From the NCBI GenBank assembly GCA_035525015.1, contig DATLFC010000133.1, positions 1 through 13,725 on the forward strand: a stretch of DNA of 13,725 bases, in the 5' to 3' direction. The translations under genes and the position numbers were made by a program. This document shows positions 7,640-13,725 of this stretch, piece after piece. The notes below the pieces were generated by a model, which saw only the letters and a program-made list of their open reading frames with translations, did not search any database and had not been told where the DNA came from. The stretch comes from DATLEX01 sp035525015 (GTDB lineage: Bacteria; Acidobacteriota; Thermoanaerobaculia; Gp7-AA8). The number at the start of each line of letters is the position of its first letter. The stretch's first letter is position 1.

Positions 7640-9946
7640 ATGACCGTCCAGGCCTCCGCTTCGTCCGTCGAGCGCGAGCTCGAGTATCGAAAGAAGCTCA
7701 CCGCGATCACGAACCAGATCAACTCCGCGGAGTCGATCCCGCACATCCTGATGACGCTCAAGGACAGGATCCTGGAACTGCACGACGCCGAGCGGCTGAC
7801 GATCTATGCCGTCGACACGAAGAACCAGGAGCTGTACTCCATCCAGAAAGTCGGCGACGTGCCGAAGGAGATCCGCGTCCCGAAGTCCTTCGCGTCCATC
7901 GCCGGCTTCACGGCGCTGTCGCGCAAGACCGTCAACATCAAAGATGCCTACGATCCGGCGGAGCTGGCGAAGTTCCACCCCAATCTCCGCTTCGACCAGC
8001 GCTGGGACAAGCAGAGCGGCTTCCGCACCCGCAGCGTGCTGGCCGTGCCGGTCTCGTTCGAGAAGTACCTGATGGGCGTCGTGCAGATGATCAACAAGCG
8101 GCATGGCCCCGCTTTCACGGAGCAGGACGAGGACACGGCCGAGGAGATCGGCCGGATTCTCGGCATCGCCTTCTACAACCAGCACCGGGCGGCGCGCACT
8201 TCGAAGCCGTCGAGGTTCGGCGCTTTGGTCGACAAGGGGATCATCTCCGAGAAGAACATCGAGCAGGCCGTCTCCAGCGCCCGCGTCAACAACGTGAACA
8301 TCGAGAAGATCCTGGTCGACGATTTCAGTGTCCCGAAGGATGAGCTGCTCAAGTCGCTGGCGTCGTTCTATGGCGCGGAGCCGTTCAACTGGGACGGCGA
8401 CCAGTCCATCGCCCCCGACCTGAGGGAGCGCGTCCCCTCGGACATGTGGAAAAAGTACGTCTGCGCCCCGGTGGAGCGGCGGCCGGGCGTGCTGGTCATC
8501 GCCGTCGACGATCCGCAGGATCTGACGCGGCTCGACGGGATCCGGGCCATGACCCTCGCCCCCCGCTACGACTTTCTGGTCGGTCTCAGGCACGACATCC
8601 TCGGATACATCGCCCACTCCTACGGCGAGCCGCTCGACTCTCCAGCCACCGCCGGCGATGCCGACCTGGCCAGGATCATCGATTCCCTCGGAGAGGGGGA
8701 GGCCGAATACGAAGAGGACAGGAAGGACGACATCCCCGAGATCGACGAGACCGATTCCGGCATCGTCCGCCTCGCCAACCAGCTCATCATCGAGGCCTAC
8801 GCGCGCGGAGCGTCGGACATCCATGTCGAGCCCGAAGGCCCGAAGAGCCCCTGCCTGATCCGCCTCCGCATCGACGGCGATTGCCAGAAGTTCATGGAGA
8901 TCCCCGGCGCGCACCGCAACGCGCTCGTGCAGCGTTTGAAGATCATGGCGAAGCTCGACATCTCCGAGAAGCGGAAGCCGCAGGACGGAAAGATCCGCTT
9001 CAAGTACTCGAAGGGGCTCATCGAGCTGCGCGTCGCAACCATCCCGACGGCCAACGCCAATGAGGATGTGGTCATGCGTCTGCTGGCCGCCTCGAAGCCG
9101 CTGCCCATCGAGAAGATGGGATTCAGCGAATACAACCTGATGAAGTTCAAGGAGATCCTGCAGAAGCCGTACGGCATCTGCCTGGTGGTCGGCCCGACCG
9201 GTTCCGGCAAGACCACGACCCTCCACTCCGCACTCGGGTTCATCAACACCGAGGACATGAAGATCTGGACCGCGGAGGACCCGGTCGAGATCACGCAGAA
9301 AGGTCTGCGGCAGGTGCAGGTGCAGCCGAAAATCGACTTCACCTTCGCCGCGGCGATGCGCTCGTTCCTCCGCGCCGATCCCGACGTGATCATGGTCGGC
9401 GAGATGCGCGACCATGAGACGGCGGCCATCGGCGTCGAGGCGTCCCTCACCGGCCACCTCGTGTTCTCGACGCTGCACACGAACTCGGCGCCGGAGACGA
9501 TCACCCGTCTCCTCGACATGGACATCGATCCGTTCAACTTCGCCGACGCCCTTCTCGGCATCATGGCCCAGCGCCTGGTCAGGACGCTCTGCCCGAAGTG
9601 CAAGGAGGGCTACCATCCGACGGTCGAAGAGTTCAACGAGATCGTCACGGTCTACGGCCCCGACTACTTCATGCGGACCGAGATCGACTACACGAAGGAC
9701 CTGACGCTCTATCGCCCGAAGGGATGTACGAACTGCACATCCGGCTTCAAAGGCCGGATGGGCGTGCACGAGCTGCTGGTCGGCACCGATGAAGTGAAAC
9801 GAGCCGTACAGCGCCGGGCCCCGATCGACGAGTTGCGAGGCATCGGCATGGCCCAGGGGATGCGCACTCTCCTGCAGGACGCTCTCGAGAAAATGTTCAA
9901 GGGCGTGGTGGATTACAAGCAGGCCAGAGCGATCGCCGTGAAGTAG
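7640..9946 (+). CDS. GAF-domain GspE/PilB-type assembly ATPase
   Basis: 768 residues, about 170 longer than the first ATPase because of an N-terminal GAF domain. That domain runs over about 15-185 (ILELHDAERLTIYAVD, then FRTRSVLAVPV, then LMGVVQMINKR, then FTEQDEDTAEEIGRILGIAF) and is a small-molecule sensor fold. An MshEN-like region follows from R192 (RFGALVDKGIISEKNIEQAV, then NIEKILVDDFSVPKDELLKSLASFYG), the type known to bind c-di-GMP in some relatives. The catalytic core has SDIHVEP (about 392), Walker A GPTGSGKT at 518-525, AEDPVE, DPDVIMVGEMRD, TGHLVFSTLHTN and zinc cysteines C651, C654, C696 and C699. All ATPase motifs are intact. It would act in the cytoplasm on a type IV pilus or type II-like platform whose genes are elsewhere. 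It has its own promoter and RBS. Its stop TAG shares its last base with a half repeat. Confidence 0.93.
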   Translation: MTVQASASSVERELEYRKKLTAITNQINSAESIPHILMTLKDRILELHDAERLTIYAVDTKNQELYSIQKVGDVPKEIRVPKSFASIAGFTALSRKTVNIKDAYDPAELAKFHPNLRFDQRWDKQSGFRTRSVLAVPVSFEKYLMGVVQMINKRHGPAFTEQDEDTAEEIGRILGIAFYNQHRAARTSKPSRFGALVDKGIISEKNIEQAVSSARVNNVNIEKILVDDFSVPKDELLKSLASFYGAEPFNWDGDQSIAPDLRERVPSDMWKKYVCAPVERRPGVLVIAVDDPQDLTRLDGIRAMTLAPRYDFLVGLRHDILGYIAHSYGEPLDSPATAGDADLARIIDSLGEGEAEYEEDRKDDIPEIDETDSGIVRLANQLIIEAYARGASDIHVEPEGPKSPCLIRLRIDGDCQKFMEIPGAHRNALVQRLKIMAKLDISEKRKPQDGKIRFKYSKGLIELRVATIPTANANEDVVMRLLAASKPLPIEKMGFSEYNLMKFKEILQKPYGICLVVGPTGSGKTTTLHSALGFINTEDMKIWTAEDPVEITQKGLRQVQVQPKIDFTFAAAMRSFLRADPDVIMVGEMRDHETAAIGVEASLTGHLVFSTLHTNSAPETITRLLDMDIDPFNFADALLGIMAQRLVRTLCPKCKEGYHPTVEEFNEIVTVYGPDYFMRTEIDYTKDLTLYRPKGCTNCTSGFKGRMGVHELLVGTDEVKRAVQRRAPIDELRGIGMAQGMRTLLQDALEKMFKGVVDYKQARAIAVK

Positions 9947-9987
9947 TCATTCCGAGCGTAGCGAGGAATCTGGGCGGGCGGTGGCGC
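9946..9987. repeat. Half copy of the 'GTCATTCCGAGCG' repeat
   Basis: These 42 bases match 1063-1104 at 40 positions; the first 32 are identical, and the two mismatches are at 9978-9979. The right arm of the palindrome is absent, so it cannot form the hairpin of the complete copy and is unlikely to be an intrinsic terminator. It lies in the 52-base gap between the convergent GAF-PilB and amidohydrolase genes, and its first base is the last base of the ATPase stop codon. Confidence 0.85.
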
Positions 9988-9998
9988 GAGGTGTCCCT

Positions 9999-11084
9999 TC
10001 ACTCCGGGAACTGCCCCTTGTCGATGGCCGGGATCAGCTTCAGCGCGTTCCTGTAATAGATCTTCTTCAGCACCTCGTCAGCCAGACCGAGGCCGTACAT
10101 CTTCCAGAAAGCGTGTCGCTTCCGGTAGTAGTCGAAATACTCGTCCTCGGTTTCCAGAACGCGGAAGTACGTCGCGAATTCGTCGGCGTTCCAGATGTCC
10201 TTCCCCATGAGCACGCGGTCCTGATACCGGATCAGGAAGGCGCGTGCCGTGCGCGGCTGCCGGCCGAGCTCGTAGAGGACGGCGCCGAGCTCCGTGTAGA
10301 CGTTCGGGAGCTCGTCGAGCAGCTTTCCGAGGAAGGCGAGGTCGTGGCCGTACCAGCCGAGGTGGGCGGTGATGAACCTGGTGCGCGGGTGCCTGCGGAA
10401 CAGGTTGTGTTGCTCGCGCATGGTCTGGTCGAACGACACGTACTGCGGATCGGTGCGCCGGCGTGCGGGGAATTGCGTCAGCTCGAGCCATCGCTCGTTG
10501 TGCTTATCGACCGGCTGCCAGAAGGCGGCCGGCTCGCCGGTGTGGATCAGGACGGGGATGCCGAGCTCGCCGGCTTTGCGCCAGATCGGGTCGAGGCGCG
10601 GGTCGTCGGTGGGCACTCGTTTGCCGGAGGCATCGGTGAGGGTCATGCCGAGGTTCTTGTAGATCTTCAGACCGGCGGCGCCGTTCTTCACGTCCTCTTC
10701 CAGTTGCCGCGCGGCGCGCTCGCCAAAACCCGGCTCGTCGATCCCGCGGAGGTCGACGTTGGCGAAGGTGACGAAGCGCTTCGGATGCCGCCCGCCGAGA
10801 GCGGCGATGCTCTGCACGAGGGGCTCACCGCTTCCGCCGCTGAGATTGACCATCACCGCCATGTTGATGCGGTCCATGGCCTCGACGAGCTGCCGCGCGT
10901 TTTCGGCGGTCGTGTCGCGGCGCTGGTGGCTGTGGACGTCGATGAAGGGGAACTTCGCCCGGCTGCGCGGATGCTCGGGGACGACCAGCGTGGAGCGGGG
11001 GTCGTACTCTTCGATGGACATCGTCGCCTGCTGCGCCGCGAGGGGCGCAGCAGCGACGAAAAGGGTCAGCAGCGCGGTCCGCAT
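9999..11084 (-). CDS. Exported amidohydrolase (amidohydrolase-2 / ACMSD-like family)
   Basis: 361 residues with a cleavable signal peptide (MRTALLTLFVAAAPLAAQQ), so it acts outside the cytoplasm. The TIM-barrel metal site of the ACMSD-like branch of the amidohydrolase superfamily is readable: DVHSH (H51, H53), IHTGEP (H181), TAHLGW (H241) and a late Asp in LMGKDI (D296). GLKIYKNLG (from 138) is the strand that often holds the second-shell Lys. Family members hydrolyse or decarboxylate small molecules, commonly with a single zinc; the substrate here is unknown. The start codon overlaps the stop of the DUF2911 gene as TGATG with no Shine-Dalgarno, which implies translational coupling. It is the last gene of the minus-strand cluster. 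The fold is secure, the reaction is not. Confidence 0.86.
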   Translation of the reverse strand: MRTALLTLFVAAAPLAAQQATMSIEEYDPRSTLVVPEHPRSRAKFPFIDVHSHQRRDTTAENARQLVEAMDRINMAVMVNLSGGSGEPLVQSIAALGGRHPKRFVTFANVDLRGIDEPGFGERAARQLEEDVKNGAAGLKIYKNLGMTLTDASGKRVPTDDPRLDPIWRKAGELGIPVLIHTGEPAAFWQPVDKHNERWLELTQFPARRRTDPQYVSFDQTMREQHNLFRRHPRTRFITAHLGWYGHDLAFLGKLLDELPNVYTELGAVLYELGRQPRTARAFLIRYQDRVLMGKDIWNADEFATYFRVLETEDEYFDYYRKRHAFWKMYGLGLADEVLKKIYYRNALKLIPAIDKGQFPE

Positions 11085-11605
11085 CAGCGGATCGTGAGCG
11101 GAACGCTGGCCTGCGTGTTCTCCCAGGTCAGGGTGAGCGTGCCGTTCTTCGCCGATCCCGGCTTCACGGCGATGGCGAACGTCTCGACCGTCTCCTTCAG
11201 AGGCTTGACCGACATCTTCACGCGGCCGAGGTCCTGACTCTCATCGTAGCGGGTGCCCCACTGGCCGGTCTGCTTGCTGACGATGAGCGTCCACTCCTTC
11301 TGGCCCGGGATGGTGAACAGCGTGTAGGTGCCGGCCGGGACCTGCAGGTTGCCGATGGTGACGTCGGTGTCGGTCTTCAGCGTCGTGGCGGCGTTGGCGC
11401 CGGTGCGCCACACCTTTCCGTACGGGACGAGCTCGCCCATGATGACGCGGTTCCGCTTCGACGGCGCGCTGTAGTCGACGGTGATCGTCTTGCCGGCGAT
11501 CGCCGCTTCCGCCTTCGCCGGCGGGCTGAGAGGCTTCTTGTCCTGCGCCGCCGCCGTCGCCGCGACGAGGCAGAGCGCTGCCGTGAACGTGAGTGCTGTG
11601 CGCAT
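11084..11605 (-). CDS. Exported DUF2911 family protein
   Basis: 173 residues from the ATG at 11605, chosen over the in-frame ATG at 11641 because AAGGAGGA lies 7 bases upstream and a signal peptide starts exactly there (MRTALTFTAALCLVAATAAAQ). The mature part carries the family signature: SPPAKAEAAIAGKTITVDYSAPSKRNR, LVPYGKVWRTGANAATTLKTDTDVTIG, VPAGTYTLFTIPGQKEWTLIVSK, and QWGTRYDESQDLGRVKM. DUF2911 proteins are exported, all-beta and of unknown function. They are frequent in Bacteroidota and Acidobacteriota. The gene is 32 bases downstream of the response regulator and overlaps the amidohydrolase start by one base, so the three probably form an operon. Confidence 0.9.
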   Translation of the reverse strand: MRTALTFTAALCLVAATAAAQDKKPLSPPAKAEAAIAGKTITVDYSAPSKRNRVIMGELVPYGKVWRTGANAATTLKTDTDVTIGNLQVPAGTYTLFTIPGQKEWTLIVSKQTGQWGTRYDESQDLGRVKMSVKPLKETVETFAIAVKPGSAKNGTLTLTWENTQASVPLTIR

Positions 11606-11612
11606 GATGGTT

Positions 11613-11618
11613 CCTCCT
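11613..11618 (-). promoter_or_regulatory. Ribosome binding site of the DUF2911 gene
   Basis: Minus-strand AGGAGG, 7 bases before the ATG at 11605. It is the strongest Shine-Dalgarno in the window and fixes that start. Confidence 0.75.
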
Positions 11619-11637
11619 TGAAGTGGGGAGAATTGTT

Positions 11638-12003
11638 TCACGACTCGTTGCAGAGCGTCAGAATCGCTTTGGTGAACTCATCGACGTCAAATGGCTTTGC
11701 GATCACGAGTTTCACCACGTCGAGATCGAGTTTCGTCAGGGCCTGCTGCGACACCGCGGAAACGACGGCCACGGGGATGCGGCGCTCGCGTGTCTTGAGG
11801 AACTCGATCACCTCGAATCCGTTCACTTCCGGAAGCATGAGGTCGAGAACGATGACCGAGTAGTCGTTCTCTTCCAGCTTCTTCATCGCCGCCCGGCCGT
11901 CGGCCGCGCTGTCGATGTCGATGTGGTGCCGGCGGAGGAGTTTCTCGACCAGACGCCGGATCGCCGGATCATCTTCGACGATCAACGCCCGGTGCGGATT
12001 CAT
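11638..12003 (-). CDS. Stand-alone response regulator receiver domain (CheY-like)
   Basis: 121 residues from the ATG at 12003, a single receiver domain with no output domain. The active site is complete: acidic pair D11 and D12 in LIVEDD, phospho-acceptor D54 in VIVLDLMLPEVNGFE, the switch Ser82 in AVVSAV and Lys103 in IAKPFD. It would be phosphorylated by a histidine kinase not in this window and act through protein contacts. The frame stays open to an ATG at 12120, but that extension reads through the inverted repeat at 12026-12126 and is not a receiver sequence, so it is rejected. It is the first gene of a probable operon with the DUF2911 and amidohydrolase genes. No good promoter is visible; the repeat starts only 22 bases upstream of the ATG. 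Confidence 0.9.
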   Translation of the reverse strand: MNPHRALIVEDDPAIRRLVEKLLRRHHIDIDSAADGRAAMKKLEENDYSVIVLDLMLPEVNGFEVIEFLKTRERRIPVAVVSAVSQQALTKLDLDVVKLVIAKPFDVDEFTKAILTLCNES

Positions 12004-12025
12004 GTGCGCGCAGTGTATCGAAATT

Positions 12026-12126
12026 GGTGAAAAGTTGGTGTCAGGTCTGGAAAAGCAACTTCTCACCAGAATCAGCCGTGCAAATCTGGTAAAAAGTTGC
12101 TTTTCCAGACCTGACACCAACTTTTC
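12026..12126. repeat. Nested inverted repeat, BIME/REP-like double hairpin
   Basis: A perfect 33-base inverted repeat (12029-12061 against 12094-12126) extends inward to 42-base arms with two mismatches around a 14-base centre (12071-12084). Each arm is itself a hairpin. GGTGAAAAGTTG at 12026-12037 pairs with CAACTTCTCACC at 12056-12067 with one mismatch. AAAAGTTG at 12092-12099 pairs with CAACTTTT at 12118-12125. The two 18-base loops (12038-12055 and 12100-12117) are fully complementary to each other. It can therefore fold as one long hairpin or as two hairpins with kissing loops, the architecture of paired REP elements. It lies between two divergent 5' ends, so it is not placed as a terminator. 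No transposase is present. Confidence 0.9.
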
Positions 12127-12128
12127 GC

Positions 12129-12830
12129 ATGCGGATCGTTACCGGGACGAGCGGATACAGCTACAAGGAGTGGAAGGGGAGCTTCTATCCCGACGATCTG
12201 CCGGCGGCGAAGATGCTCGCATATTACGCGGAGCGCTTCGATACGGTGGAGATCAACAACACGTTCTACCGGATGCCCGATCCGAAGACGGTCGAGCGAT
12301 GGGGTGCGGAGGTGCCGGAGCGGTTCACGTTCATCCTGAAGGCGCCGCAGCGGATCACGCATCAGAAGAAGCTCGGCGACGTCGCTGACGATCTGCACTA
12401 CTTCTTCGACACCGCCGCGGTCCTCGGCCCGAAGCTCGGCCCGGTGCTGTTTCAGATGCCGCCGTTCGCAAGGAAAGACGCGGACAAGCTGCGCGACTTC
12501 ATCCGGCGTCTCCCCCCGCAGCGGCGCGCCGCGTTCGAGTTCCGCCACCCCTCCTGGTTCGACGACGAGATCTTCGCCATCCTGCGCGACCATGACGCGG
12601 CACTCTGCGCGGCCGACACCGACGAAGTCGAAGATCCGGAAACAGTCCTGACGCCGACTGCATCGTGGGGTTACGTTCGCCTGCGGCGGAGCGAATACGC
12701 CGGCGATGCGATCGCCGCCTGGGCCGATCGCGTGAAGCGCCAGCCGTGGTCCGAGGCCTTCGTGTTCTTCAAGCACGAGGACGAAGGGAAGGGGCCGCAG
12801 TTCGCCGGCGCTTTCCGCGCGGCGTGCTAA
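12129..12830 (+). CDS. DUF72 (YecE-like) family protein
   Basis: 233 residues, cytoplasmic, predicted TIM-barrel-like DUF72 fold. Signature stretches are in order: the opening IVTGTSGYSYKEWKGSFYP, FDTVEINNTFYRMP (about 38-51), FTFILKAPQRITH (about 66-78), LGPVLFQMPP (about 103-112), and AAFEFRHPSWF (about 133-143). DUF72 proteins are widespread and their biochemical role is not established. The length is typical. The start at 12129 matches the family N-terminus with no residues to spare, yet the ATG is only 2 bases from the right end of the inverted repeat and has no Shine-Dalgarno. The acyltransferase-like gene follows 12 bases after the stop, so the two are probably co-transcribed. Confidence 0.9.
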   Translation: MRIVTGTSGYSYKEWKGSFYPDDLPAAKMLAYYAERFDTVEINNTFYRMPDPKTVERWGAEVPERFTFILKAPQRITHQKKLGDVADDLHYFFDTAAVLGPKLGPVLFQMPPFARKDADKLRDFIRRLPPQRRAAFEFRHPSWFDDEIFAILRDHDAALCAADTDEVEDPETVLTPTASWGYVRLRRSEYAGDAIAAWADRVKRQPWSEAFVFFKHEDEGKGPQFAGAFRAAC

Positions 12831-12842
12831 TCTTTCCGCTCC

Positions 12843-13556
12843 GTGGGGCACCTCCGAAGCGCGTTCGTGTTCAGCCTTCTGATCTTCCTCAAGTACCTGA
12901 GCAAGATCTTCTACCGGCACGACTTCTCGTTCATCGGCGCGACCCCGGCCGACCCGTGGCACGACATCCGGCTGGTCGCGTTTCTCAACCACACCAGCCT
13001 CTTCGAGCCGGTCTTCCTTGGCGCCGTCCCGAACCGGTTCATCTGGCGGCTGGCGGCGCACGGCGTCGTCCCCGCGGCGGACAAGACCACCGACCGGCCG
13101 CTGGTCGGATTGATCTTCAGGTTCGTGGCGCACCACGTCATCCCGATCACGCGCGAGCGCGATCAGACCTGGTTCGCCGTCCTGCAGCGCATCGACCCGA
13201 AGTCGATGGTGGTCCTCGCACCGGAAGGGCGGATGAAGCGGGCTAACGGCCTCGATCTCCACGGGAAACCGATGACGGTTCGCGGCGGCATCGCCGACAT
13301 CATGAGCGCGGTGAAGGAAGGGAGGATGCTGCTCGCCTACAGCGGCGGTCTCCATCACGTGCAGGTTCCCGGCAAACTGCCTCGCATTTTCAGGACCGTG
13401 CGGATGCGCGTGGAGAACCTCAATCTGGCCGGCTACGTCGCCGAGCGGACCCGCGAAGGGGGCCCCGAGAACTTCAAGAAGGTGGTGATGAGGGACCTCG
13501 ACCGCCGTCGCGACGAGCACGCTCCGGAAGAGGGGACGCTGCAGAAGACGGCGTGA
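12843..13556 (+). CDS. PlsC-like 1-acyl-glycerol-3-phosphate acyltransferase family protein
   Basis: 237 residues from a GTG start. An N-terminal hydrophobic helix (VFSLLIFLKYLSKIF) suggests membrane association. The acyltransferase core shows block I as FLNHTSLFEP, with H50 followed four residues later by E55 rather than the usual Asp of the NHx4D motif, and block III as APEGRMKRANG (P127, E128, G129, R130) in place of PEGTRS. Between them lie FIWRLAAHGVVPAADK (block II-like) and HHVIPITRERDQ. These enzymes move acyl chains from acyl-CoA or acyl-ACP to glycerolipid or related acceptors; the acceptor here is not known. The frame lies 12 bases after DUF72 with no RBS seen. Its 3' end overlaps the convergent EAL gene by 83 bases. 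The family is likely, the activity less sure because of the changed motifs. Confidence 0.75.
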   Translation: MGHLRSAFVFSLLIFLKYLSKIFYRHDFSFIGATPADPWHDIRLVAFLNHTSLFEPVFLGAVPNRFIWRLAAHGVVPAADKTTDRPLVGLIFRFVAHHVIPITRERDQTWFAVLQRIDPKSMVVLAPEGRMKRANGLDLHGKPMTVRGGIADIMSAVKEGRMLLAYSGGLHHVQVPGKLPRIFRTVRMRVENLNLAGYVAERTREGGPENFKKVVMRDLDRRRDEHAPEEGTLQKTA

Positions 13557-13725
13557 GGGTCTGTTCGAGCTCCGCCAGCGGCACCGGCCGGCTGAACAGG
13601 AATCCCTGGATGTAGTCGCAATCGTGCTCGAGCAGGAAGTCGAGCTGCTCCTGCTGTTCGACCTCTTCGGCGATCACCTTCAGGCCGAGCTCGTGCGCCA
13701 GAACGAGGAGCGTCCGGACGATGGC
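13474..13725 (-). CDS. EAL-domain protein, C-terminal fragment (5' part beyond window)
   Basis: 83 residues are visible, open to the right edge. The segment AIVRTLLVLAHELGLKVIAEEVEQQEQLDFL, then CDYIQGFLFSRPVPLAELEQTL, is the final part of an EAL domain, the fold of c-di-GMP phosphodiesterases. IAEEVE is the late 'A-E-G-V-E' motif with Glu for Gly, and the Gln-Gly-Phe-x-Phe-Ser-Arg-Pro string is diagnostic. The EAL signature itself and the DDFGTG metal-site motif are outside the window, so activity cannot be judged. The last 20 or so residues (after TLTPSS) are a Ser/Arg/Pro-rich tail that overlaps the convergent acyltransferase coding end. Confidence 0.88.
   Translation of the reverse strand, partial: AIVRTLLVLAHELGLKVIAEEVEQQEQLDFLLEHDCDYIQGFLFSRPVPLAELEQTLTPSSAASPLPERARRDGGRGPSSPPS

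Noticed and set aside
7589..9769. 726-codon antisense frame opposite the GAF-PilB gene
   Set aside because: Composition is that of a codon-phase shadow (Val/Asp/Leu/Arg-rich), with no motif, and the opposite strand encodes an unmistakable ATPase.
9946..9998. Bidirectional terminator between convergent genes
   Set aside because: The half repeat has lost its complementary arm, and no other GC-rich stem with a T run is visible in the gap.
12004..12120. N-terminal extension of the response regulator to an ATG at 12120
   Set aside because: The added 39 residues are translated inverted repeat, and the receiver domain begins properly at 12003.
12029..12126. Rho-independent terminator
   Set aside because: The palindrome lies between divergent 5' ends, so neither neighbour ends there, and its arms and loops fit a REP-like pair better.
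12026..12126. CRISPR array or phage attachment site
   Set aside because: There is a single inverted unit, no spacers at regular intervals, and no integrase or tRNA nearby.
12072..13520. 482-codon antisense frame opposite DUF72 and the acyltransferase
   Set aside because: A shadow of two well-supported genes; its end is the translated inverted repeat.

Overview
The window is high-GC, densely packed bacterial DNA. Genes sit on both strands, most gaps are under 130 bases, and no tRNA, rRNA, CRISPR or complete transposon is visible. Secreted DUF2911, amidohydrolase and TIG proteins, GAF-headed PilB/GspE ATPases and a dispersed 'GTCATTCCGAGCG...' repeat together fit an Acidobacteriota-like or deltaproteobacterial/Myxococcota-like environmental genome. 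That assignment is an inference; the window has no phylogenetic marker.

Layout, left to right. A minus-strand pair comes first: a YbjN-like small protein (1042-554) followed by a lipoprotein cut by the left edge (518-1). A palindromic repeat (1063-1131) separates these from a plus-strand pair: an RlmI-type rRNA methyltransferase (1127-2302), whose start codon lies inside the repeat, and 6 bases later a GspE/PilB-type assembly ATPase (2309-4114). That ATPase shares its CTAG stop with a convergent AraC-type regulator (4833-4111). Divergent from the regulator is an exported M1-like metallopeptidase (4910-6505), which meets tail to tail a secreted TIG-domain protein (7542-6508). Divergent from the TIG gene is a second PilB-type ATPase with an N-terminal GAF domain (7640-9946). 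A half copy of the 1063 repeat begins on the last base of its stop codon.

Next is a minus-strand cluster read from 12003 down to 9999: a stand-alone response regulator, a DUF2911 exported protein and an exported amidohydrolase, the last two overlapping as TGATG. A striking nested inverted repeat (12026-12126) fills most of the gap to the plus-strand DUF72 gene (12129-12830), which is followed by a PlsC-like acyltransferase (12843-13556). The C-terminus of an EAL-domain protein (minus strand, cut by the right edge) overlaps the acyltransferase tail.

How the genes might work together. The recurring theme is two assembly ATPases with different N-terminal sensory parts. Both carry an MshEN-type N-domain, a domain known to bind c-di-GMP in some relatives, and an EAL domain, the c-di-GMP phosphodiesterase fold, lies at the right edge. 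A type IV pilus or secretion machine controlled by a ligand and c-di-GMP is a reasonable hypothesis, but no pilin, PilC, PilM or secretin gene is in the window. I see no clearly new multi-gene system. The least ordinary DNA is the two families of palindromic repeats placed flush against start and stop codons.
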